DNA of 64,000 bases from Hymenobacter sediminicola (lineage in GTDB: Bacteria; Bacteroidota; Bacteroidia; Cytophagales; Hymenobacteraceae): positions 1,609,001 to 1,673,000 of the forward strand of contig NZ_CP060202.1 in NCBI RefSeq assembly GCF_014250515.1, written 5' to 3'. Shown here piece by piece: positions 17,186-24,274 of this stretch. The notes under the pieces are model-generated. The model searched no databases. It was not told the DNA's origin and worked only from the letters and a program-made list of their open reading frames with translations. Positions within the stretch are counted from its first letter, which is position 1; each line of letters starts with the position of its first letter. A program made the position numbers and the translations under genes.

Positions 17186-17336
17186 TTGTTGGGGGTTGAT
17201 TGGTGATTGTTGGGGCTGATTGTTTTGTGCTTTGCAACGTCCGACTCATCTGCCCGACCTTCCCAACAATCACCAATCAACTCCCAACAATCACCAATCA
17301 GCCTCCACCAATCACCAACCAATCAACTATCCTCAC
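17183..17336. repeat. TGATTG-rich inverted repeat before the FAH-hydrolase gene
   Basis: Arms 17183-17215 and 17261-17293 pair over 33 positions; the two mismatches are G-T, so the RNA stem would be unbroken. The loop is 45 bases. A tail to 17336 adds more CAATCACC units directly up to the ATG. The element overlaps the stop codon of the SDR gene and lies inside the presumed operon. A related copy is at 21940-22066. Confidence 0.85.
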
Positions 17337-18194
17337 ATGAAGCTAATCCGCCACGGCCGGCCTGAGCAGGAGCAACCCGGAATCATCCTCAACGACCGGA
17401 AGTACGACGTTTCAACTTTCGGCGAAGACTACAACGAAGCGTTTTTTGCCAACAACGGCCTGGCGCGACTGGCGGAATTTGTGCAAGTCAACGAAAGCCA
17501 GCTGCCGGAACTGGCCGACGACGTGCGCCTGGGCAGCCCGGTGGCGCGGCCCAGCAAAATCGTGTGCGTGGGCCTCAATTACGCCGACCACGCCCGCGAA
17601 ACCGGCGCCACGCCGCCACCCGAGCCGGTGCTGTTCTTCAAGTCCACCACGGCGCTGGTGGGCCCGAACGACGCTATTGTCATCCCGAAAAACTCGGTGA
17701 AAACCGACTGGGAAGTGGAGCTGGCCGTAGTGATTGGCCAGCGCGCTTCCTACGTGGACGAAGCCGAAGCGCACGAGTACATTGCCGGCTACGCGCTGCA
17801 CAACGACGTGTCGGAGCGCGAGTTTCAGCTGGAACGCAGCGGCACCTGGGACAAGGGCAAGGGCTGCGACACCTTCGCGCCCATCGGCCCCTGGCTGGCC
17901 ACGCCCGACGAAATCCCGGACGTAAATAACCTGCGCCTATGGCTGAGCGTGAACGGGCAAATGATGCAGGACGGCACCACCGCCAACCTCATTTTCCGGA
18001 TTCCGTTTCTGGTCAGCTACATCAGCCAGTTTATGACGCTGCTGCCCGGCGACATCATTTCCACGGGCACCCCGGCCGGCGTAGGCCTGGGCTTCAACCC
18101 GCCCGTGTACCTCAAGCCCGGCGACGTGGTGGAGCTGGGCATCGAAGGGCTGGGCACGTCCCGGCAGCAGTTGAAGGCCTATGCCAAGAATTGA
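17337..18194 (+). CDS. FAH-family 2,4-diketo-3-deoxy-sugar-acid hydrolase
   Basis: A 285-aa member of the fumarylacetoacetate hydrolase family, predicted to cut 2,4-diketo-3-deoxy-L-fuconate (or -rhamnonate) into pyruvate and L-lactate. I start at the ATG at 17337 (MKLIRHGRPEQ); the frame is open through the upstream repeat, whose NHQ-rich translation is not protein-like. Metal-site motifs are present: TDWEVELAVVIG (two Glu), ALHNDVSERE (Asp) and the phosphate-like loop STGTPAGVG. The end overlaps the lactonase gene by 14 bp, which implies translational coupling. Homologues annotated as ureidoglycolate lyase exist, but context favours the sugar acid role. Confidence 0.82.
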   Translation: MKLIRHGRPEQEQPGIILNDRKYDVSTFGEDYNEAFFANNGLARLAEFVQVNESQLPELADDVRLGSPVARPSKIVCVGLNYADHARETGATPPPEPVLFFKSTTALVGPNDAIVIPKNSVKTDWEVELAVVIGQRASYVDEAEAHEYIAGYALHNDVSEREFQLERSGTWDKGKGCDTFAPIGPWLATPDEIPDVNNLRLWLSVNGQMMQDGTTANLIFRIPFLVSYISQFMTLLPGDIISTGTPAGVGLGFNPPVYLKPGDVVELGIEGLGTSRQQLKAYAKN

Positions 18195-19011
18195 CGCGCA
18201 CCAGCACTTCTGGCACTTCGACGCCCGGCGCGACGCCTGGATAACGCCCGACATGGCCGCCATCCAGCGCGACTTTCTGCCGTCGGATTTGGAGCCGCTG
18301 CTGCACCGCCACGGCCTCGACGGTTGCGTGGCGGTGCAGGCCAGCCAAAGCACTGGCGAAACCGAATTTCTGCTGGAGCTAGCCGCCCGCCACGACTTCA
18401 TCCGGGGTGTGGTGGGCTGGGTTGATCTGCAGGCTGAAAACGTGTCCGAGCAACTGGCGCACTACGCGCAGTTTGATAAGCTGAAAGGCTTTCGGCATAT
18501 CCTGCAGGGCGAAACCGACCGGGCCCTCATGCTCCGGCCGGAATTCCGGCGCGGTATTGCCGCACTGTACCAGCACGGTTTTACCTATGACCTGCTTATT
18601 CAGCCCGACCAGCTGGGCTACGCAGCCGAGTTGGCAGACGTGTTTTCCACGCAGCCCTTCGTACTCGACCACCTCGCTAAGCCGCTCATTAAAGCGGGCG
18701 AGCTGGAGCCTTGGCGGCGTGAACTGCAGGCCCTAGCCGCCCAAGAAAACGTGCTGTGCAAGGTATCGGGACTGGTGACGGAAGCCGACTGGCAGCACTG
18801 GACGCCGCAGGATTTTCAGCCGTATCTGGATGTGGTGTTCGACGCCTTTGGTCCTGCCCGCGTACTGTTTGGCTCCGACTGGCCGGTGTGCAACGTGGCC
18901 GGCGGCTACGGCCGCGTGGTAGAGCTGCTGCAGGACTACGTAGCGCGTTTTTCGGTGGAAGATCAGGCCGGTTTCTGGGGCGAAACCGCCGCGCGGGTGT
19001 ACCACTTATAA
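18181..19011 (+). CDS. Amidohydrolase, likely L-fucono/rhamnono-lactonase
   Basis: A 276-aa metal-dependent hydrolase of COG3618, whose characterised members open L-fucono-1,5-lactone or L-rhamnono-lactone. It starts with the metal motif DAHQHFW, has an LDHLAKP His in the middle and the metal Asp in FGSDWPVC near residue 225. The start ATG lies within the last codons of the FAH gene. Its product would be the aldonic acid that an enolase-superfamily dehydratase converts further; no such dehydratase is encoded in the window. Confidence 0.82.
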   Translation: MPRIDAHQHFWHFDARRDAWITPDMAAIQRDFLPSDLEPLLHRHGLDGCVAVQASQSTGETEFLLELAARHDFIRGVVGWVDLQAENVSEQLAHYAQFDKLKGFRHILQGETDRALMLRPEFRRGIAALYQHGFTYDLLIQPDQLGYAAELADVFSTQPFVLDHLAKPLIKAGELEPWRRELQALAAQENVLCKVSGLVTEADWQHWTPQDFQPYLDVVFDAFGPARVLFGSDWPVCNVAGGYGRVVELLQDYVARFSVEDQAGFWGETAARVYHL

Positions 19012-19023
19012 GTCATTTCAGCC

Positions 19024-19812
19024 ATGGATTTACAGCTTCAGGATAAGGTGATTCTCGTGAGTGGCGGTGCCAAAGGCATCGGTGAAGGCATTGTGCAGGT
19101 GCTGGCGCAGGAAGGCGCCGTGCCAGTCATCATCGGCCGCAACGGAGCCGATAATCAGGCCGCTGTAGCGGCCGTGGTAGCGGCGGGCGGCCGCGCCGGC
19201 CAGGTAGTGGCCGAGCTGTCGGACCCGGCGCACTGCGAAGCGGCGGTGCGGGCCGCCGTAGTGCAGTTTGGCCGCCTGGATGGGCTGGTGAACAACGCCG
19301 GCGTGAACGACGGCGTGGGCTTAGAGCACGGCAGCTACGAGGGGTTTGTGGCGAGTCTGCACCGCAACCTAGTGCACTACTACCTGCTGGCGCACCACGC
19401 GCTGCCGGAGCTGAAAAAGTCGCGGGGCAGCATCGTGAATATCAGCTCTAAAACGGCCGAAACGGGCCAGGGCAATACCTCGGCCTACGCCGCCGCCAAC
19501 GGCGGCCGCAATGCCCTCACCCGCGAATGGGCCGTGGAGCTGCTCAAATACGGTATCCGCGTGAATGCCGTGGTGGTGGCCGAATGCTGGACGCCGCAAT
19601 ACGAATCTTGGATTCAGACACTGGCCAATCCGGCCGAAAAGCTCCGCGAAATCACCGCCCGAATTCCTCTGGAAAACCGCATGACCACGGCCGAAGAAAT
19701 TGCTAATACCACGGCCTTTCTGCTCTCGGCCCGCAGCAGCCACACCACCGGCCAGATTCTGCACGTCGATGGCGGCTACGTGCACCTCGACCGGGCCCTG
19801 GCCAACGCCTGA
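19024..19812 (+). CDS. SDR oxidoreductase, L-fucose dehydrogenase-like, Lys replaced by Asn
   Basis: A 262-aa short-chain dehydrogenase, 12 bp behind the lactonase. The Rossmann motif GGAKGIGEG, NNAG and Ser in NISSK are present, and Tyr is Y155. The residue four further, normally the catalytic Lys, is Asn (N159 in YAAANGG), confirmed codon by codon (AAC). The C-terminus ends LHVDGGYVHLDRALA. By position it should be the sugar 1-dehydrogenase making the lactone. The Asn variant may be a trait of this subfamily rather than a defect, because the surrounding sequence is otherwise intact. Confidence 0.75.
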   Translation: MDLQLQDKVILVSGGAKGIGEGIVQVLAQEGAVPVIIGRNGADNQAAVAAVVAAGGRAGQVVAELSDPAHCEAAVRAAVVQFGRLDGLVNNAGVNDGVGLEHGSYEGFVASLHRNLVHYYLLAHHALPELKKSRGSIVNISSKTAETGQGNTSAYAAANGGRNALTREWAVELLKYGIRVNAVVVAECWTPQYESWIQTLANPAEKLREITARIPLENRMTTAEEIANTTAFLLSARSSHTTGQILHVDGGYVHLDRALANA

Positions 19813-19845
19813 GCTGGTGGTTAGTAAAGGGTATAGAATTGACTA

Positions 19846-19997
19846 GGCTGTGTCTGAAAACTCTAGAACGGTAATGCTGAGCTTGTCGAAGCATCTCTAC
19901 CGCTTTGTTGGGCTACTACTGCAACGAGGCGGTAGAGATGCTTCGGCAAGCTCAGCATGACGCTCAATACACTTTAAACGGCTTTTCAGACACAGCC
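19846..19997. mobile_element. 152-bp MITE-like element with TA target duplication
   Basis: Fifteen-base terminal inverted repeats GGCTGTGTCTGAAAA (19846-19860) and its complement (19983-19997), flanked on both sides by TA (19844-19845, 19998-19999). It has no coding capacity. The inside carries REP-like palindrome copy F. TIRs of this shape with a TA duplication recall non-autonomous elements mobilised by IS5- or IS630-type transposases. It sits exactly at the stop codon of lutC. Confidence 0.75.
19870..19962. repeat. REP-like palindrome, copy F, nested in the MITE-like element
   Basis: Left arm GTAATGCTGAGCTTGTCGAA, right arm TTCGGCAAGCTCAGCATGAC. GCAT subfamily. Both arms carry point differences from copy A, so it is an independently decayed copy. 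Confidence 0.88.
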
Positions 19998-20566
19998 TAA
20001 GGCACCAGCAGCACCGTCAGACTGCGGGCGCCGTGCGCGCCAATCACCAACGACTGCTCGATGTCGGCGGTTTTGGAAGGGCCGGCCAGGAACGTGCCGT
20101 AGCCGCCCACCGTGGCCAGTCGGGCGTAGGCCTGGTGCATGGTGGCTACCAGCTGCTGCCGGCTGAGAACCAGGGCGAGATGCTGCGTTATCATGGGTAG
20201 CGCGCGGTGCAGCATGTTTTCTTCCGGCAGCCAGATAGCACCGTTTTCGGCCACCCCAAACTCGCCCTGCAACACCGCCAGTTCTACGTCGGCCAGCACC
20301 GCCAGCGGAGTTTGCGCATCAACGGATACGTTGGCAGAGGAGAGCAGGGGAGAGGCCACGCGGTAGTCCGCCGGGAATAGCTGCCGGACAACCTCCTCCA
20401 AGTGAGCCAAGGCGGCGACTTCCACCACGCGCCCGCCAATGGCCTGCACAAGCGTCGTAAACTTTTCCACTGAGGCGTCGCCTTCGAAAAACGGCACGGT
20501 AGGCAGCGGTACTTTGGCAGGCTGATTGGCCGTCACAGCGGCCAGGATTTTCTCGCGGCTGCTCAT
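19997..20566 (-). CDS. lutC: LutC, L-lactate utilization protein C
   Basis: A 189-aa LUD-domain protein, third component of the LutABC iron-sulfur lactate oxidase, which turns L-lactate into pyruvate. Family marks are GEFGVAENGAIWLPE and GPSKTADIEQSLVIGAHG near the C-terminus. The start ATG at 20566 overlaps the lutB stop as ATGA; longer open frames upstream lie inside lutB and are rejected. The TAG stop uses the TA duplicated by the MITE-like insertion; rejoining the flanks also gives TAG at the same codon, so the insertion left the protein unchanged. Confidence 0.92.
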   Translation of the reverse strand: MSSREKILAAVTANQPAKVPLPTVPFFEGDASVEKFTTLVQAIGGRVVEVAALAHLEEVVRQLFPADYRVASPLLSSANVSVDAQTPLAVLADVELAVLQGEFGVAENGAIWLPEENMLHRALPMITQHLALVLSRQQLVATMHQAYARLATVGGYGTFLAGPSKTADIEQSLVIGAHGARSLTVLLVP

Positions 20567-21939
20567 GCCTTGTCGTTCTGAGGTTGTTGTGCGTACCACT
20601 CGCGGAAGCTTTGCTGGGGCGGTGCTGGCAGTTCGCGCGCAATGGCCCAGGGGTTGTAGCCCTGGCCGTGGGTGAGGCCGTGCGGCAGCAGGCGTAGCGC
20701 CTGCCGGGCCACTTTGCCGCCCGCGCTGTACATCCCTGGTTTGGCCAGCACGCGGCTGAGCAGGCGCATGCTCCACTTCTTGCTGGTCGGCAGCTTGCCC
20801 GCCTCACCCAGTACCTGCCGCCATTTATATAGCTGCGTATGGATGTCGATTTTGACGGGGCACACGTCGGTGCAGGAGCCGCAGAGCGTGCTGGCAAACG
20901 GCAGCGAGGCGTGCTTGCGCATGTCGATGTTGGGCGACAGAATCGCGCCAATGGGGCCCGGAATCGTGAAGTCGTAGCTGTGGCCGCCGCTGCGGCGGTA
21001 CACCGGGCAGGTATTCATGCAGGCCCCGCACCGGATGCACTTCAGCGACGCCCGGAAATCGGGCCGGCCCAGCTGCTGCGTGCGGCCGTTGTCCACGATG
21101 ACGATGTGCAGCTCCTTGCCCTCGGCGGGCCGGGTGAAGTGCGAGGTGTAGGTGGTGATGGGCTGGCCGGTGGCGCTGCGCGTGAGAATGCGCGTGAATA
21201 CGCTCAAATCGGAGAGGCGCGGAATCAGCTTTTCCATGCCCATGCACGCAATATGCACCTGCGCCAGGTTCACACCCAAGTCGGCGTTGCCTTCGTTGGT
21301 GCACACCACCACGGTGCCGGTTTCGGCCACCGCGAAGTTCACGCCCGAAATAGCCACCTGGCCGGCCAGAAATTTCTCGCGCAAGTGCTGGCGCGCCGTT
21401 TCGGTGAGTTGCTGCGGGTCGTTGTTGCCTTTTTCGGTGCCGAGGTACTTATGAAACGTGTCGCCGACGTCCTCCTTTTTCAGGTGAATGGCGGGCAGTA
21501 CTACGTGGCTGGGTGCTTCCTCGCGCAGCTGAATAATTCGCTCACCCAGGTCAGTATCAATTACCTCGATGCCGTTCGCCAGCAGGTGCGGATTCAGGTG
21601 GCACTCCTCGGTGAGCATGGACTTGCTCTTGACCACGCGGGTCGCACCATGCTGGCGCAGCAGCCCCAGTACAATGGCATTGTGCTCGGCCGCATCGACA
21701 GCCCAATGCACGTGCACGCCGTTGCGGCGGGCATTTTCCTCGAATTGCTGCAAATAGAAATCCAGCCGGCTGAGCGTGTGGTCCTTGATGTCGGAAGCCA
21801 GCTGGCGCAGTTCCTGAAACTCAGGCGTGGCGTACACCGCTTTGTCGCGCTTCTCGCGCACAAACCACAGCGTTTCGTCGTGCCAGGTGGTGCGCTCGGC
21901 ATCCAGCAGGAAAATATCGGAGCGTTCAGAATGGCTCAT
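20563..21939 (-). CDS. lutB: LutB, lactate utilization iron-sulfur protein
   Basis: A 458-aa protein with an N-terminal LUD domain and a C-terminal ferredoxin-like part with two 4Fe-4S motifs, CIRCGACMNTCPVYRRSGG and CGSCTDVCPVK. It is the electron-transferring core of LutABC. I start at the ATG at 21939 (MSHSERSDIF); the frame continues upstream through a TGATTG-rich repeat whose translation is not credible. The start follows directly on that repeat, and the 3' end is coupled to lutC by a 4-base overlap. Position behind rhaI and rhaB suggests co-transcription and a role in using lactate formed from rhamnose. Confidence 0.93.
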   Translation of the reverse strand: MSHSERSDIFLLDAERTTWHDETLWFVREKRDKAVYATPEFQELRQLASDIKDHTLSRLDFYLQQFEENARRNGVHVHWAVDAAEHNAIVLGLLRQHGATRVVKSKSMLTEECHLNPHLLANGIEVIDTDLGERIIQLREEAPSHVVLPAIHLKKEDVGDTFHKYLGTEKGNNDPQQLTETARQHLREKFLAGQVAISGVNFAVAETGTVVVCTNEGNADLGVNLAQVHIACMGMEKLIPRLSDLSVFTRILTRSATGQPITTYTSHFTRPAEGKELHIVIVDNGRTQQLGRPDFRASLKCIRCGACMNTCPVYRRSGGHSYDFTIPGPIGAILSPNIDMRKHASLPFASTLCGSCTDVCPVKIDIHTQLYKWRQVLGEAGKLPTSKKWSMRLLSRVLAKPGMYSAGGKVARQALRLLPHGLTHGQGYNPWAIARELPAPPQQSFREWYAQQPQNDKA

Positions 21940-22066
21940 CTTGATTGTTGATGGCTGGGGGCTGATTGTTAATTGTTGGAGGTTGATGGCTGATTGTTGG
22001 TTGGTGATTGACGACTGTCGAGTTTCAACAATCATCAGCTAACAATCAACCTCCAACAATCAGCCA
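21940..22066. repeat. TGATTG-rich inverted repeat between lutA and lutB
   Basis: Built of TGATTGTT/GGTTGATG units on the left and their complements on the right. A 16-bp perfect pair (21972-21987 with 22045-22060) forms the core, with further imperfect pairing outside. It begins right before the lutB ATG and reaches the lutA stop, so any lutAB message carries it as a large hairpin. Confidence 0.82.
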
Positions 22067-22810
22067 TCAACCGATAATTACTCCATTAAGGATTTCGGCG
22101 GCGTGCAGTACATGCACCGGCAGCTTCTGGCGGCGCACGATACCTTCCAGGTGCATCAGACACGACATGTCGCCGCCGGTAAGCACCTGCGTGCCGTTGC
22201 GTACGTGGTCCTGCACCCGGTCCTGGCCCATGCGCGCCGAAATGCCCGCTTCGCTCACGCAAAACGTGCCCCCGAAACCGCAGCATTCGTCGTTGCGGGT
22301 CAGCTCCGTTAGCTCCAGGCCCTGCATACCGCTCAGCAGCCGCCGCAGCTGCCCGTCGCGTACCGGCGTCATTTCCGATTCGTTGGCTTGGTGCAGGCCA
22401 CGCTGGCCGTGGCAGCTCAGGTGCAGCCCCACTTTGTGCGGAAATGAGCCCGGAATTTCCGTGATGCCCAGCACATTGATGATGAAGTCGAACAGCTCCA
22501 GCGTGTTGGTGCGCACGTGCTGCACCGCCGGCGTCTGTTCGATGATGTTGAAGTGCTTGCGCACGTGGTACACGCAGCTACCAGCCGGCCCCACCACGTA
22601 GTCGTAGTCCTGGAAAGCATCCACAAAGTTGTGGTACACCGGCTTGGCGTCCTGCTCACAGCCGCTGTTGGCCATCGGCTGCCCGCAGCAGGTTTGCTGC
22701 TTCGGGAAATGCGCCCGCACGCCTAGTTTTTCCAGCAACTGCAGCGAGGCAATAGCCACCTGCGGATAAAACTGGTCGACGTAGCAAGGGACGAAAAGGG
22801 CTACTTTCAT
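22067..22810 (-). CDS. lutA: LutA, lactate utilization CCG-domain protein
   Basis: A 247-aa protein with two cysteine-rich CCG domains, CCGQPMANSGCEQDA in the first half and CCGFGGTFC in the second, as in LutA/YkgE and the glycolate oxidase iron-sulfur subunit. It completes the LutABC set. It starts with MKVALFVPCYVDQFYP, the usual family N-terminus. It lies 133 bp downstream of rhaB, with palindrome G in between. Confidence 0.93.
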   Translation of the reverse strand: MKVALFVPCYVDQFYPQVAIASLQLLEKLGVRAHFPKQQTCCGQPMANSGCEQDAKPVYHNFVDAFQDYDYVVGPAGSCVYHVRKHFNIIEQTPAVQHVRTNTLELFDFIINVLGITEIPGSFPHKVGLHLSCHGQRGLHQANESEMTPVRDGQLRRLLSGMQGLELTELTRNDECCGFGGTFCVSEAGISARMGQDRVQDHVRNGTQVLTGGDMSCLMHLEGIVRRQKLPVHVLHAAEILNGVIIG

Positions 22811-22823
22811 GCGTTGTTTTAAA

Positions 22824-22910
22824 CGTCATGCTGAGCCGGTCGAAGCATCTCTTTCGCCAAAGTAACTTGACTACTATTGCGGGCGAGATGCTTCGGCAAG
22901 CTCAGCATGA
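22824..22910. repeat. REP-like palindrome, copy G (GCAT subfamily)
   Basis: Left arm CGTCATGCTGAGCCGGTCGA, right arm TTCGGCAAGCTCAGCATGA. The outer 25 bp pair with few mismatches. Located between rhaB and lutA, inside the likely operon. Confidence 0.88.
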
Positions 22911-22943
22911 GAACTATTTGCTAGGGTGCTGTGAGGTAGAAAA

Positions 22944-24272
22944 TCAACTAAACAACAGCTGCGTTTTCTTCCAGGCTTCGCCCTGCTCCATGTGCATGAG
23001 CGCGCCCAACGCCGTGGCCTGGGGCACTTCCAGCGTGCGGATTTTGGCATCTGGAAAGCTCCAGCCGAGCAGCTGCATAAACAGCGGATTGCGGGCAAAG
23101 CCACCATCCACGTAAATCAGCTTTTCGTCCTTGCGAATTAGGTTGATGGACTCGGTGAGGATGCGCATCAGGCCGTGCATGAGGTGCTGGTAGGCGTCGG
23201 CGGCGGTGCTGAAATTGCTTAGGTCCCACTCGGTGGCGGGCTGGTCGGGGAAAGGGCCGGTACCGTGCATGCACCAGGGCCGGAAGCTTAGCGAGGCCTC
23301 ATCATATGGCCGCGCTACCATCAGGGAGTGGTAGAAATCAGGCTTGACATGGAAGTAGTGCGCGATGCGCTGTACCTGAAAGTCATGCTCCCGCCCAAAG
23401 AACACGCGCGAAGCCTTGGTCATTTCGCCTTTCGGCGAGAGGTAGCTCAAACAGTCGCGGCTCAGCAGCTCGGGCGTAAGTGGCTCGCGGTTGAACGGGT
23501 TGAGCGTAACGGCCCAGGTACCCGTGGACACCAGCAAAAACGGCTGCTCGTTTTCCTGCAGGTAGGGCAGCAGCGCGGCCGAGCTGTCGTGCAACCCAAC
23601 ACCCACCAGAATGCCGTCGACCACCGAGGCAATGGAGTCTTTGGTGAGTGGTGCCAGCTTGTCGTCGATACCTTCGCGGTACACCCAGTCGTGGTAGCGG
23701 CCCAGCTTGAAGTTCCAAAGCCCCGTGTGGCAGCCCACCGACGTGAAGTCGCTGAAGGCCTCGCCCGTGATGAGGTAGGACAGGTACTGTGGCAAGTGCA
23801 GCGAGGTGCGGATGCGGGCGTATTGCTCGGGCCGGGTTTGCTTGAGCCAGTACAGTTGCAGCCCCGAGTTGAGCATGCCCAGCCGTGGCGAGCATGTTTC
23901 AATGGCGAAGTCTACCGGACTCTGCTCCAGCTCCGCAAAAAACTGCTCCTGCATAGGCGCTGGCAGCGGTTTGAGGTAGTTGTAGAGCGGCAGAATCGGT
24001 TGGCCATTAGCCCCCAAATGCACGAAGCTGGCCCCGTACGACGTGAAATTCACGCCCTTCAGGTTGTAGTGCGTGTCGTGGCGGAGCGCCTGCCAGCGGT
24101 CCTGCACCCACTGCGAGAGGCGCGTCAGAGTTTCGCACGGAAAGCCTTCCTCGTCCACGGTTTCCAGGCACACTTGCTGGTGCTCGTCGATGATCTGGCG
24201 GTCCTCATCAAAAAGGATGACTTTCTTGTTGGTCTTGCCAACATCGAACACGGCGTAGATGGATTTTTTCAT
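22944..24272 (-). CDS. rhaB: FGGY-family L-rhamnulokinase
   Basis: A 442-aa sugar kinase of the FGGY family, expected to phosphorylate L-rhamnulose to L-rhamnulose-1-phosphate. It opens with a phosphate-binding VFDVGKTNKKVILFD, has GLHDSSAALLPYL (catalytic-site region), VSTGTWAVTLNPF and the C-terminal ATP-site motif YVDGGFARNPLF. The N-terminal motif differs from E. coli RhaB, so it belongs to a divergent branch. The rhamnulose role follows from tight linkage: the gene starts 2 bp after the rhaI stop, and the aldolase is nearby. Confidence 0.85.
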   Translation of the reverse strand: MKKSIYAVFDVGKTNKKVILFDEDRQIIDEHQQVCLETVDEEGFPCETLTRLSQWVQDRWQALRHDTHYNLKGVNFTSYGASFVHLGANGQPILPLYNYLKPLPAPMQEQFFAELEQSPVDFAIETCSPRLGMLNSGLQLYWLKQTRPEQYARIRTSLHLPQYLSYLITGEAFSDFTSVGCHTGLWNFKLGRYHDWVYREGIDDKLAPLTKDSIASVVDGILVGVGLHDSSAALLPYLQENEQPFLLVSTGTWAVTLNPFNREPLTPELLSRDCLSYLSPKGEMTKASRVFFGREHDFQVQRIAHYFHVKPDFYHSLMVARPYDEASLSFRPWCMHGTGPFPDQPATEWDLSNFSTAADAYQHLMHGLMRILTESINLIRKDEKLIYVDGGFARNPLFMQLLGWSFPDAKIRTLEVPQATALGALMHMEQGEAWKKTQLLFS

Positions 24273-24274
24273 GC

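Noticed and set aside
17220..17336. N-terminal extension of the FAH protein rich in NNHQS repeats
   Set aside because: It is translation of the TGATTG-rich repeat; the FAH domain starts normally at 17337.
20567..20776. Longer lutC start at 20776
   Set aside because: It runs out of frame through lutB and gives a Pro/Arg-rich segment; ATGA coupling at 20566 is the better start.
20839..21951. A 370-codon plus-strand frame opposite lutB
   Set aside because: Antisense to two 4Fe-4S motifs that are certain on the minus strand.
17183..22066. CRISPR arrays at the TGATTG-type repeats
   Set aside because: Units are short, degenerate and inverted, with no constant-length unique spacers and no cas genes.
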